From the NCBI RefSeq assembly GCF_001949145.1, contig NW_019091526.1, positions 963,538 through 1,027,537 of the forward strand: a stretch of DNA of 64,000 nucleotides. The letters are read 5' to 3'. The notes beneath the pieces were generated by a model, which saw nothing but the letters and a program-made list of their open reading frames with translations, searched no databases and had not been told where the DNA came from. Source of the DNA: Acanthaster planci (Eukaryota > Echinodermata > Asteroidea > Valvatida > Acanthasteridae). Position 1 is the first letter of the stretch. Every line of letters begins with the position of its first letter. Below, in pieces: positions 11,432 to 22,962 of this stretch. A program made the position numbers and the translations under genes.

Positions 11432-12690
11432 CATTTATTCAGAGGGTCACAAGAAGTCAACATACATGTATGATGGATTTCCAATGATTTGTTCTCAAAC
11501 GCTACTTTCATTATTCCGAACACCCCTGTCCATTTTACAATATATTCCTTTTGAAAGTTGTCCAATAGAATCCACTTCAATGAACTCAGCGCGCGCGGTG
11601 TGTCGTGCGCATACTCTCGACCAATCAAACCTGATTAAACTGTCTTGTATCCATGCGCCAGCATGTGATTTACGCATAAACAGCGGGCATGATCACTTCT
11701 CAGCAGGCATTATGTTATGTCCATAATGTTAATGTTAATACACGATCACATGATGCATTTCGACCAATAGGAATTAGAAAAACTGTCCCAGGTAATTGCA
11801 CACTTTTAATTCGATGTAAATTGTCACTGAGCAATTTCAATTTATGCAACCTGTAAGTGGAAACTTCTGTGATTTTTAAGCATAAAAAGTAAACCTCTAC
11901 AAGACACCTACACAAAGTACATGTACATGTAAAATGTTGGGTGCTTGTGACTCCCAACAAGGCAGCAAGCCTACGGGTAAGATTTAGCTGAGATTACCAT
12001 GTGCCTCCAAGGTGGAATATATTGATCCAAAAGGAGAGTGGTGTAATAAAAAACTGCCTTTCAGTGCCGAGTGAGCCGGGGTCTATGAATAATGCACGAG
12101 GGCAGCGTCAAGTATCAAGACAAGCAGCGCTACATGTACCGGTACATGTGATGTACATGTGATGTACATGTATCAAATGCAAGGATGAGACAAGTCCTGT
12201 TGAGACAGTGAAACTCGTGGATGACATTGTACGTTGCAAGTAAGTAAGGGCTGCTGCAAGAGGCTCGGGATATAATTTAAAAAAAAAATTCTGCGATCAG
12301 CAGATCACCACTAGGAATACATGTAGTTGAGGACTTCTGAGGACTTGTAAATGGTACATGTAACAAAATGCTATGTACCATGACAGACCGGGCAAACTTG
12401 TGATTTTGTGGTTTTATGCTGAAGAAGTCTAGAAATTATCTTTTGATTGAACGAAGCCCCATCTGATTTGCTAAGTCATCTAATTGATTTTGTATTCATA
12501 AACAACAATTTAGCCATTCCTATTGGTCGAGAGCTTATCATGTGGCCTGTCTGAAATGAGTGATATAAAAGCACTAGCCCGTGAAGGTAAATTGTAGCTA
12601 GAGGGGTGTTTTTATAACTTTTAACTTGTTTTGACTTTCTGGTACATCAGTAAGGTGTTTATGAATCGGATTACCTGCTTGACCAGTCTT
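11432..12690. other. Spacer with inverted CCAAT/E-box pair
   Basis: No gene is seen. CACATGATGCATTTCGACCA with an adjoining CCAATAGGAAT near 11748-11775 recurs in inverse form as ATTCCTATTGGTCGAGAGC with CATGTGG near 12517-12545. CpG-rich sequence with CCAAT words lies at 11590-11660, and a palindrome cluster lies at 12131-12172. Confidence 0.35.
12515..12575 (+). promoter_or_regulatory. Possible TATA promoter, no gene attached
   Basis: An inverted CCAAT box (CTATTGGTCG), an E-box CATGTG and a TATAAAA word (about 12563-12569) follow one another at promoter-like spacing. No coding exon is recognised in the next several kilobases, so it may be chance, a non-coding transcript start or part of a transposon end. 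Confidence 0.2.
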
Positions 12691-14167
12691 TAATGAATAA
12701 GACCGCCAAAGTATACACATACTGGTACTTGTATATGGACACTGTAGGTTATTCCTTTAGTTTAGCAAAGATATACATGTATTCAGTTTTATCTTGGAGT
12801 ATTCATGTTAAATTGGAAATCAATGTGACACTCGATTATCTACACTGTACATGTAAGTGTACATGTACCGGGGTACATCATGGAGGTGCATGTAGATGTA
12901 CGGTAGTGTACATGTACCTGGAACCTTTCATTTTCAGACTTTATTCATTTGCCTTAATATTCAGTGATTGATTTTGTTTGTTCTTTTTATGCGGTGGTGT
13001 AAAGATTTGTACAGACAATGAGAATACATGTATTTCAAGTTCAGAACTTACAGGTATTTCTTTTGGCAGTCGCATTTAGCAGTCGCATTCTTACGCAGAC
13101 TTGAACACATGGTAAAGATGTAGGCCTACTGGTATTGTGCTGTGCTTGCAAAAGAAAACAAAGTACTGTTTTTCAGGAGTGTCTCAAAACAAGAACATCT
13201 CACTCAGTGACAAGCAGTGTACCGGTACATGAGTTTACACGGTATATGCAGGTACGTGTACATCGTACAGTGTACATGCATATACATGTACATGTACCTG
13301 GTACATGTATGCATGTACATGTATAAGTACAGAAACTGCATGTTCTGAGGCATAAACATGTACATGTATGCTCATTACTGATGAGTTTCAAATGCCTAGC
13401 TGCAGACTGCACTCCCAATACATGTAGAACCTGTGTGTGTTGCTCAATGGAGCTCAGCAGTACTACATGTACATGTACATGTACAGTGTACATGAAGGCC
13501 CTACTGTACCGGTACATGTACCTTTAACTCCCTCTCTACCATACAAAACACTCTGAAAAAACCCAAATCTTTCCATAATCCTTTTTCGCAAATACATACA
13601 GTTTACATGTACACCTATGTACATGTACATGTACAGTGTATACAGTGTACATGTATGTACGCACATGTATCAGTATGTACAGCAACTTACTGGCTTACTT
13701 GTAATTGAGTTTTTCCTTGGAAAGCAAAAGATTACATGTATTTAAGTCTTTCACATATGAAAGCAAATCAAGTGGCTCAGTTAGATGTTTACATACATGT
13801 ACATGTTTACATTTACCGGTACCTAGAAAAATTCCCCTCAACAAACACCAGGGACACCCTCTCCATTGAAACAGGCATTGTACATGTTGTACATGTACAT
13901 GTACATACTGTACATGCATGTACATGCATAGGATGCATGCAGCAATCATCCAGATTGTACCCTATGGTACAGGTGATTAAGTTTGAAAGCATTTGTCACA
14001 GAGAGATCAGTAGAGTGATCCAGTGGGTGACTGCTGATATGACAGAGGGGCAATACGCCCCACATACATGTACATACATGATGTACATGTACATTGTACA
14101 TGTACATCACTATACATGTGTACATGTACATAAAATGACGGCAAAAATGTTCAACACTGCAAAATGA
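12690..14167. repeat. Very dense TACATGTA/TACCGGTA array
   Basis: This is the densest stretch of the palindrome family. Blocks at about 12846-12920, 13218-13340, 13464-13520, 13604-13680, 13790-13820, 13878-13932 and 14062-14130 consist mainly of overlapping ACATGT units with interspersed TACCGGTAC. Unit spacing is irregular, unlike a classical satellite. Open frames across it encode alternating His-Val, Tyr-Met or Cys-Thr and are not genes. Confidence 0.8.
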
Positions 14168-14214
14168 ACTCAGTACTATTGAAATGCCTGCAGGTCAGAC
14201 AGCATCTTGCTTTT

Positions 14215-14345
14215 TGTGGTCCCAGATTACTTTACTGAGCACTTTCTCCCTCAAGTGTGCTGCATGGTCATTGCCCAATTTGAGGCAAATAATAAAACAA
14301 TAATAAATCTCTTCCCAAATTGGATGGTTGGTGGAGGGAAACGTG
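14215..14345. repeat. Short dispersed repeat, copy 1
   Basis: Shares GAGCACWWTYYCTSCGGTGTG-like sequence followed by CCAATTTGAGGCAAAT and CTTCCCAAATTGG with 14825-14905. The last two words are themselves an inverted pair (CCAATTTG and CAAATTGG). The copy carries an extra AATAATAAAACAATAATAAA stretch inside the loop. Confidence 0.5.
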
Positions 14346-14824
14346 TTACAGGTACATGTATATGTACATGTATCTTGCAACAGCCTGGAACAACCAACTC
14401 AGTTGTACACTGTGCGTGTGAGTAGAATGTATTATCATGACCTTTAATTCTTTATTTTTCGAAAACTTCTTTGGATATTAAATTACATATACATGTACTG
14501 TTAATAATGATGCTAATAAATAAGAAAAATTTGTCGCTCATCACTAAATTCAAATAAATTTCAAAATTTACAATATATGTTCTGAGATCTGAAGGAGGTG
14601 AACCCACCAATTAACCCAAAGCCACAGAATATAGACCACCAGTACCAGTACACTGGCTATTTTATCATGTTTATGGTATGAATATTCTCCTTGACTAACC
14701 TTACAGTAGTTGCTGCTGACATGACAATCTATTAAGGAACCTTGCTCAGTGTGCAATGTACATACTGGTACATGTATGAGTGTTGGTAAGAACATTCCTT
14801 TAGGGAAAAAAAAAAGTCGGCAAG

Positions 14825-14905
14825 TCCGGAATATTACGATGAGCACAATTCCTGCGGTGTGATGGCCGGTGTCCAATTTGAGGCAAATTTCTTCCCAAAT
14901 TGGCT
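14825..14905. repeat. Short dispersed repeat, copy 2
   Basis: The same arrangement as at 14215-14345, but with a compact loop: CCAATTTGAGGCAAATTTC followed by TTCCCAAATTGG. Both copies lie in the same orientation about 600 bp apart. They could be the two ends of one element or two insertions. Confidence 0.45.
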
Positions 14906-14999
14906 GAGCAGAAAATGAACGATGCATCCCTTGGCAGCTGCACAGAACTGCCCACTGGCACATACCTAGCATAGGGGCTGCACCGCTCATCCAGGAGCT

Positions 15000-17377
15000 A
15001 TTTCATGCATTAGTGAATTTTACCATTTGGAGAGCGCCTGTATGTCTGGGATGTGACAGCTATCCCTACAATCGCACAATCTGACGGGAGTACAGGAACA
15101 TCCCACGGGGAGTGAGCCTACTGTAGCTGGAAATCTGGTGATATTAGACACATGTATACCAGTACATGAATCCACACTGCAATCACCAATGCTATGGGCA
15201 AATGGTTCACTTACAGTAAACCAGTGATATTAAACAAATGTACCAATACATGTAACGGTACTGGTCCGGTATGGTACCATACATGCTTTGAAACAATTTT
15301 TAAAAATTCTTCAAATAAGTTTACTACCCGGTACCTGTAGGGTACCATTTAAATTGTCTAAATGTACATGTACATGTATGCGAATGTGTATTAGGTGTGG
15401 CGAGGCACAGGGGAGCTACATACATGTATACATGTACAGTACATGCGGTGAGCTTGATGCTTGATGCTAATTTTCAGATAGCTTTTTGTGAAAGATTATA
15501 CATGTAGGACTGCATGGATTTAAATTAAAACAAAGCCCTTCTCTTCACATACCGGTACAAAGAGTGCCAGTCAATTTGAATTTTTGCTCTGGTGACTCCA
15601 CTTGTACTTTGATGTTTGTAATATTTAGGCAACCCAAGAAACACATTTCATGAGTCACTCGAGAGTGGTTGGTACAGAGCTGGGTTTACATTGTGCTTTA
15701 ACTTTTCTGTACATTTAATCCCAACATGAGAGTAAAAACAGGTTGATTTCTACATTGCAATCCGCTCCGAGCAGGAACAAAAGAGGGCGTGTTTTGAAGG
15801 AAATTGACAGTCCTTTGGTACTCATGCATCGCACAGGTGTGCAACTTTATGCACTTTTAACGTGGAGCATGCTGAGTATACACAAAGATGTTAGTCTAGA
15901 ATGTGTGGTCTTCATGTGCACGCTGAACGCAAGAATGCAAGAACCTGATTGGAAAACGTACATACCGGTACCATCCTTCTTTCGCCGGTGAGGGTGCACT
16001 TCAGCTCAGCTAGGGTGGATAATGGGTAGTAATAGCACATGTACCGGTATACGTACATGTATGGCGAGTATGACTGCTGGTTAGAAGGCAGCATTTGGAA
16101 ATTTGGATGTACAGTACATTGTACATGCACATATGCACATGTACATACAGTACATACGTACAGGTACATGTACATACCGGTACATGTACATGTACATGTA
16201 CACCGTACCTGAGTACAAACCCATAAGTGTATTCATGACATTGTGCAATAAAAATGCTGCACTCAACATACCATACATGTACATGTACATACCGGTAACT
16301 ACATACATGTACATGTATTTCAATAAAACTAAGAAAAATATAATCAAAAGCACTTCGAACTACACGTAGATAAAAATTGTCTTCATCGAAATCATGCAGC
16401 CAGTTGAAAACAACCTTAAAACATCACGTTTTGTGCCAGCCAAATCAATACAAAACATATCTACCTGAGCCAAACCACACCTCTCTCCAACATGAATTGA
16501 TTTCCAATTCCTTGCAGCCAACACGTACGAGACCAGGAGATGACGAAGTAACCTTAACCCTCTTGTTTTTAACCAAGTGGATCTTAACATCGATGGCATT
16601 TCTTTGGGTAGCCGGAATAGACACACAGCGATTGTTCTTGACATTTCGGCCAACGCAAGCCCACATTTCTATTATGTGCGGCTGACATTTTCACTGAAGG
16701 TTACTGAGCTGGCAAATCCGTGCCTCTGAGTGAGCTGCAGGTGCTCTACCCGTATTTTAATCGCAGTCAATGGTAACAGGCTATCACTTGTGACTTAAGG
16801 TCAATAAAGTGAACAAGTCTGTGTCTTCAACACATGTACAGCTGTACATGTACATGTTTACAGCATGTACAGGTAGCTACATGTACATGATGTTGATGCA
16901 GATGATGTTGGTACCATTAATGTTTCAGCAGCCTGATCATGTGGATGCATGTTCTACGAACAGTGTGGAATTATTGTTATTTCAGCATGTACATGTACAT
17001 GTATGGTACTAGTGCCGGTACATGTACATGAATGCATGTGTACATGTACATCAATGATTTATTCACTTCATATTAAGAATGGTAACTGCTGGCACAAGGA
17101 CCATAAGATTTTCAATGTATGTACCGGTACCTGTATGTACATGTACATTAATTGTACCAGCACAGTACCTGATACACGTAATGTTGTACATGTACATGTA
17201 GGTTGTTACATCCACAATTATCGGTGTTTATACATATTTTCAGCCACCTCACACCTTAATTTTCAAAGGATGTCAACGTCCCAACTCCAAGTCTGTTGAA
17301 CTTGGGAGAACTCCATGTGAGAACCCTCAAATGTGCATCAATTTAAAGGGAACAAGCCCTTTTATTTGAGTGATGGG
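15000..17377. other. Gene-free spacer with palindrome clusters
   Basis: TACATGTA clusters sit at 15240-15440, 16035-16320 and 16835-17210. Between 16380 and 16690 a less repetitive stretch has overlapping open frames on both strands, none recognisable. No RNA gene is seen. Confidence 0.5.
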
Positions 17378-17755
17378 GAGTCAGGTTGGCAAGGTACGGT
17401 ACATGTAGTTCTTTCCTCGCCTTCCACCTCTGTGGCCCCGGGTTCAATTCCCGGCCCGGTCCACATGTGGATTGGGTTTTCAGTCCCTACCTGACTCCAT
17501 GGGTTTTACCTAGAATATTCCTCTGGGGTTTTCCTCCCACCTCTAAAACTGTAACTGCTTCTTACTGTCTCCCCTTTACTGATGTTGGTGAATATGGGTC
17601 GTTTGGCGGCTGCGCGAGGCCCCCTTGTATGCCATCGGCTCAACCATGTTTAAATGTATTCATTGTTCCAAGCTTAACATTGTACAGTGCATTTGAACAC
17701 ATCTATATGAAATTTGCATTTTATAAATGAATAAATAATGAATAAAATACTAAAA
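17378..17755 (+). mobile_element. tRNA-derived SINE, copy with palindrome in the promoter
   Basis: The head GAGTCAGGTTGG is followed by a distorted box A region, then box B GGTTCAATTCC (17441-17451) and a body with CCACATGTGGATTGGGTTTT, CCTACCTGA, TTTTCCTCCCACCTCTAAA and GTAACTGCTTCTTACTGTC. It ends in an AT-rich tail with ATAAATGAATAAATAATG. The body matches the minus-strand copy at 18426-18618 closely. Between head and body this copy is 11 bp longer and contains GGTACGGTACATGTAG. Confidence 0.75.
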
Positions 17756-18329
17756 AGATGTACCGTACATGTGCATGTACACATACACATAAAAGAGCAC
17801 GTTGGGTCAAAATCTGGTTGAAGAGCTAAAACGTACATGTAAGATTTTGGTATCAAATGCCCTGTCTTTATAAGACAGGAATTCATTACATTGTCATGTC
17901 ATCATAGTTTTTTGTTATGCAATGTCAGACCTGTACATGAGGTACAGTAATATACATGTTCATGTATGTCCAACGACGAAACAAGATTTGACACCCAAAC
18001 AACAAATTTCATTTCTGTAAACCACATCAAAAAGAAATACATCCAGTAAGTGTACAGTACGTACAGTATGTACACGTATACTTCTGGAATGAGATTTTTT
18101 AGAAGAAAAAAGGCTTTCACATGTCCAAAGACATCACAGAGTTGTTGATTTTGAAAGAGAATTAAAAATGCACTCTATCTGATACCGGTACATTTACAGT
18201 CAGTTTGTCCCACAAGAGAGGTGTTTTGAGCCACTTTCTAACTATATGAACCGTAATATGTATCATTGCACTTTCTATGATAATTGCGGTACATTGTGTG
18301 AAGTTGCCGGTAATAAATTTGCACACTAT

Positions 18330-18618
18330 TTACGAAAACTATTATTATTATTATTTATTTCTGGTAATGACACCAAGGATTCCTCATAAGCACCCTAGGC
18401 ACTGTAGCTCGCAAGCCTGAAGAAACCTGTAGAGAGGAGACAGTGAGAAGCAGTTACAGATTTAGAGGTGGGAGGAAAACCCTAGAGGAAAAGTCTGGGT
18501 AAAACCTACAGAATCAGGTAGGGAATGAAAACCCAATCCACATGTGGACTGGGCCAGGATTCAAACCCGGACAGCAGAGGTGAAAGGCGAGGAAAGAACC
18601 ACTACACCAACCCGACTC
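18330..18618 (-). mobile_element. tRNA-derived SINE, inverted copy
   Basis: Read on the minus strand it begins GAGTCGGGTTGGTGTAGTGG at 18618. Box A is TGGTGTAGTGG (18609-18599) and box B is GGTTTGAATCC (18567-18557), both good matches to the polymerase III consensus. The shared body runs to about 18426. The 3' part differs from the other copy and ends in AAATAAATAATAATAATAAT. Head and body match the copy at 17378 in opposite orientation. Confidence 0.75.
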
Positions 18619-18779
18619 TAAATGTAAACATCTGTAACACAATCGAACTGTATCCAATGGGGCAGATTTGTGAACGGGTAGAAATTACCATCTCTGGAGA
18701 AAGTTAAATTGACACCATTCATCACAAAGGAAAGTGTTAGAAGCAGGTGTCTCTAAAAGACGTTGGTGCGCTTAAATCA

Positions 18780-19020
18780 TAAAGGCGAAAGAATACTGTA
18801 CACACGTGTACGTGTATATATACAAAATGTACATACAGTATGTATCATACGTACAATGTATGTACGTTTTTCGTGATCTGTACAATGGTAATATTTCAGT
18901 GTCATCCCCTTTCACACTGAAATATTGAACACATACATGTACAAAATGTACATGTAAATATACAGATGTACATGTACAATATTATACATGTATGTACATG
19001 TACATCATTCCGCAATTAAT
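18780..19020. repeat. TACATGTA palindrome cluster
   Basis: Mixed TACGTGTACGTGTA, ATGTACATACAGTATGTA and TACATGTATGTACATGTACA words. A short inverted pair, AATATTTCAGTGT and ACACTGAAATATT (18889-18925), lies inside it. Confidence 0.7.
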
Positions 19021-19094
19021 CCCAATTTCCCAACGTAATCCCCTACCCCCCCGTAGCACCAAGTTTGCTGTATTGGTATAATGCAATACATGTA

Positions 19095-19158
19095 CAATCA
19101 AAGTCATCCATCAAATTGGATGGACTTTGATTGAATGAACATCTTCTACATGTAGAAG
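19095..19158. repeat. Two adjacent hairpin-forming palindromes
   Basis: CAATCAAAGTCATCCATC (19095-19112) faces GGATGGACTTTGATTG (19118-19133), a near-perfect stem with a loop of a few bases. It is followed at once by CTTCTACATGTAGAAG (19143-19158), a perfect 16-base palindrome built on TACATGTA. Confidence 0.6.
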
Positions 19159-19923
19159 GTACCGGTAATTAAATTCCGCAAGCATCACAGAAAATGGGCA
19201 AGTTTGATTGAAGTACATGTACATGTAACACATGCAATCAAATTATTCAGAGCTAAATTGCATTTTCATAATCAATACATATCCAGCAGATTTGGGTGCA
19301 ACTGGAAGTCCAAAGGGAGACAGATACAGAATTACTGAACATACTGAAAGAGAGAATCATGAGTAGTGAGTACATACAACACATGTAGCACTGCCACTTG
19401 TACTATACTCATCCTGTACATGTACATGTGCAAATATTAAGATTTCTAGAAAAAGTATGGTAAACACGTTCATGTACGGTGTGTACCGGTATACATGTAC
19501 ATGTTCATGTTCATGCATGAGTACATGTAGGTGTGGGTAGGCATTTTCACCATGTTCAGCAGACAAGTTCTTTTCCATCCCCACAAAATACCGGTAGGTG
19601 AAATGTCGAATGATGTACATGTATGTCCCAATAACTACGGTGCGGGGGTACCGGTACTTGTACTGGTGAAACTGCGATTTCCTTGGCATGGTACATATAC
19701 ACTGTACATGTGATGCGCAAAAGTGAAAATGTTAGTGTCAATGTTCATATCGCACAATACCAGGTTTTTTAATGCAAATAATTATGTCATGATACATGTG
19801 ATGTACATGTACAGGTGTAGGTAAGATTTTTTTTCTTTTTTAATATCAATTTATAGTGCAGCTACTGGCAAGTGTTCGCTGAATTAATGTCAGTGGCATT
19901 TATTTGCAATTAAAGGAAGAACA

Positions 19924-19962
19924 GTTTAAAGGGTACTACTGGTACTCCTGTACCCTTTAAAC
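19924..19962. repeat. Hairpin with perfect 13-bp arms
   Basis: GTTTAAAGGGTAC (19924-19936) and GTACCCTTTAAAC (19950-19962) are exact reverse complements with a 13-base loop. No T run follows, so it is not a simple terminator. No gene is adjacent. Confidence 0.6.
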
Positions 19963-22496
19963 GTGTTAAACTGCATGGTTCCTTTCATTACATGTACATG
20001 TGCTACTAGTTGCATGCATTTATAACGAAGTCCATTTAAACTTTTAGCACCACATTCAAACTACAAAGGACAGGTATTTATCTTCCTTTATTTCCAAGTT
20101 CGCATTTTCCTAAACTTTCCAGCCAGCCATTTACAGCCACGCCATCCAAACAGGGTCCTTTTTTGTAACGTTTAAACAATGTCAGGATTCGAATTGTTTT
20201 ACTTACATGTAGATGAAAATCTGTATAGAAACAATTTGTATGTTTCATTGAGAGAATAAGTCATGAAATATTTTTCCTGTTATTCAGCATAAATTTAGAG
20301 TACATGTACAGTACATGTACGTACATGTACTCTTCAAATTCTATTAACTTGTGAAATTTTATCATGAGTTGTCAAACTTCAATGAAATTGAATGACAAAT
20401 CATTAGTGACAAAATGCAGGATTTTAAATTGCAAGAACAGGAAAATTGGCCTGGGTACACGTACACAAGGTACTGGAAAATGGAAACATACATCATGCCG
20501 TCACGTCAGTGAAAAAATGCCGTCACTGCACATTTTGTGAAATTCAGGTTTTTCTCTGAATTTTGATTCAGATTTACATGAAGAACATACATGTACATGT
20601 AGGTAAATTTCATTGAGAAATGTTGCATATAATTCATCACAATTAATAAATGCTGAAATGTATCTTCATTACGGACCTTCGTGTTCATGCTCAGACGTCG
20701 TACTAGTATGGGTATTTATTAAAGCGCACTCAACGCAAACTGCCATATTATCACGCTTGTTCAAAATTCGTCAAAATTCATACCGATATTTCCTGAAATG
20801 CATATAAAAATGCTTTATTTTGCCCATTTTCCAAGGTAACTGATCACAAATTAAAATTTACCCCAAATTGTTCAATGTTATGATTAAAAATGCCTCCAAG
20901 GAGAAAATGTGAGAAACAAATGTACAGGTACATGTAAAGATAAGTTTTGCAGAAAATATAACATGTGCAAAATAACATTTCCACTGATTCAGATGCTACT
21001 TGAAATTTTAACAACAGGCTTTATATAGTCAGATGAGGTAAATTTAACTCAAACCTGAGATGATTTGGGAGTTTGATAGTAATAATTTGTGACTTTACCA
21101 GATTTACATGTACCTTCTACCGGTACATGCTTAATAATGAGCCACCGCGGTGTGTTAAATGCATGTCATACATGTACATGTAGGTACCGGGTATGGTATG
21201 TATCAACAAAGTTACAATGTTTTGGCCAGAATACGCATACATGTAGCACATCGTTGAAGCAAACACGTTTAACAAAGGATCACAGATAGACTAATACAAT
21301 TCAGCACTGTCAAACTGGCATATTCCAAATAGCCAATGTTACAATCACACACGCATTTTGTCACGTACTGTGCATAATCCTGAATATACATGTACCATGC
21401 CACATGTACAAACATGTACCGGTACATGTATGTGTGTGTGTTATTTTTTCTCTCACTATATGTACTTGTTCAGGATGATCTGTAAATCCCTGCCATTCGA
21501 TAAAAATGGCAAAGCTACCGGTACATACGTGTACATGTAGTGCCAGCTGGTAATTTAGGACAGCCAAAAATAGACTGTAGAAAATCCACACAATTGTAAT
21601 AATTAACAGATTCTTAGATAAAAAAATAATATCCCCTTAGTGTTTAATTACATACCGGTACATGTACCGGTACACACACTGTATGCTCCTTTCCAGTTTT
21701 GCCAAGCACTACTGTAACTGAAAATGCAGGATTCAGTTTGTAATTCAGCAAGTTCAAGGTTTCATCATTAACAGGTTTTCAAGTGAATTCATTTTAGGAA
21801 TTTATATTCAAATTTCAGAATGAATTCAAAATTCACACAGTTTTGGCACAACAGTTCCATACATGTACGTATACGTACAGCTACAAAAAGCTTGCAAAAA
21901 TAAAACAAATGGAAAATTGCAAAAAGAGTCACTCTACCTTTTCCATTCATTTGTTCTCCACTTCAGCGATGGTGCAAGTGATCTTCAGCCTTTTGTTTCC
22001 AGCCCAAAGAGCTAACCATATGGCCGTTTCCTGGCCACTTGTTTGGCTCACAACGTGGCGTGCACCACCAACTGTTGTGCGTGCACTGCGGTCAATAACA
22101 GAGACCACTTCACCACAGACACGCATTAACTGAGACCGCCCCCCATACTGTGCGTTAGACAGCCACATTGATTAGGGCTCTGCCTACAACCCACTGCCGG
22201 CATGTGTGGACTGGTGGAGTGACAGATGTGACAGTGATATCCCAGGCCGTGCGTGATGCAATGCTCCTCACACGTGTAGCGCTTAAGTGCACTACACTCA
22301 ATACCATGTTCTCAAGCACGTTCATACTTATCCTCATTCATTAACAAGTGCAGTGCTGCACCAAACATGCCAAAGATGTCACTTTAGAAATGGCAGCATC
22401 TGGTTTACATTCATTTACTGGTAAAAATGTACATGTACAGTGTAAGTTACAGAATGCACTGGTATGGTATGATACATACATTACGGTACGTACCCT
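19963..22496. other. Gene-free spacer
   Basis: Scattered palindrome words and AT-rich DNA. A less repetitive, more GC-rich patch at 21950-22340 has two minus-strand open frames (22337-22155 and 22168-21947) that could be parts of one broken frame. Neither was recognised. Confidence 0.4.
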
Positions 22497-22534
22497 GTGA
22501 TGCATGTGCTGCATTATAGTGGCCTTAAAATTTA

Positions 22535-22962
22535 TGTAAATGTACCGGTGTACATGTACATACAGTATACATTGCCCACTAATCTTTTTGTGTTGAAAGA
22601 GGATGAGAAAAGTCTATCATGTACCGGTTCTGGTACTGTACTGCACACTTTGTACATACAGTTCATGTACATGTATAGTACATGTATACTTGTACAGGTA
22701 AATGTGTGTACATGTGCTGGTATACATGTAGGCTCCTAGCAAGGAATCACTTTAGTATATGCGTGTACATGTGACTACGTACATGTACATGTGTACACAC
22801 TGTAGGAACATTATTGCCCTTCATGGTACACGTACATGTACGTCTACATGTACATGTATATATATCTGCATGAATCATAGACATGTACATGTAGAAACAT
22901 TGCACTATGTATGCACGTACATGTATACATGTACATGAACACACATGTACGTGTACATCACA
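22535..22962. repeat. TACATGTA palindrome cluster
   Basis: Nearly continuous GTACATGTACAT, ACGTACATGTAC and CATGTATATATAT words, with GTACCGG at the left end. No other structure is seen. Confidence 0.75.

Noticed and set aside
12690-14167. Many short open frames encoding alternating His-Val, Tyr-Met or Cys-Thr
   Set aside because: These are the palindromic ACATGT repeats read in different frames on both strands, not proteins. The same holds for similar frames throughout 1-42 kb.
16360-16690. Overlapping open frames on both strands
   Set aside because: No family resemblance in any frame and no convincing splice or start signals; left as spacer.
21947-22337. Two adjacent minus-strand frames in a GC-richer patch
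   Set aside because: They could be a broken frame but nothing in them was recognisable, and no catalytic or zinc-binding pattern is visible.
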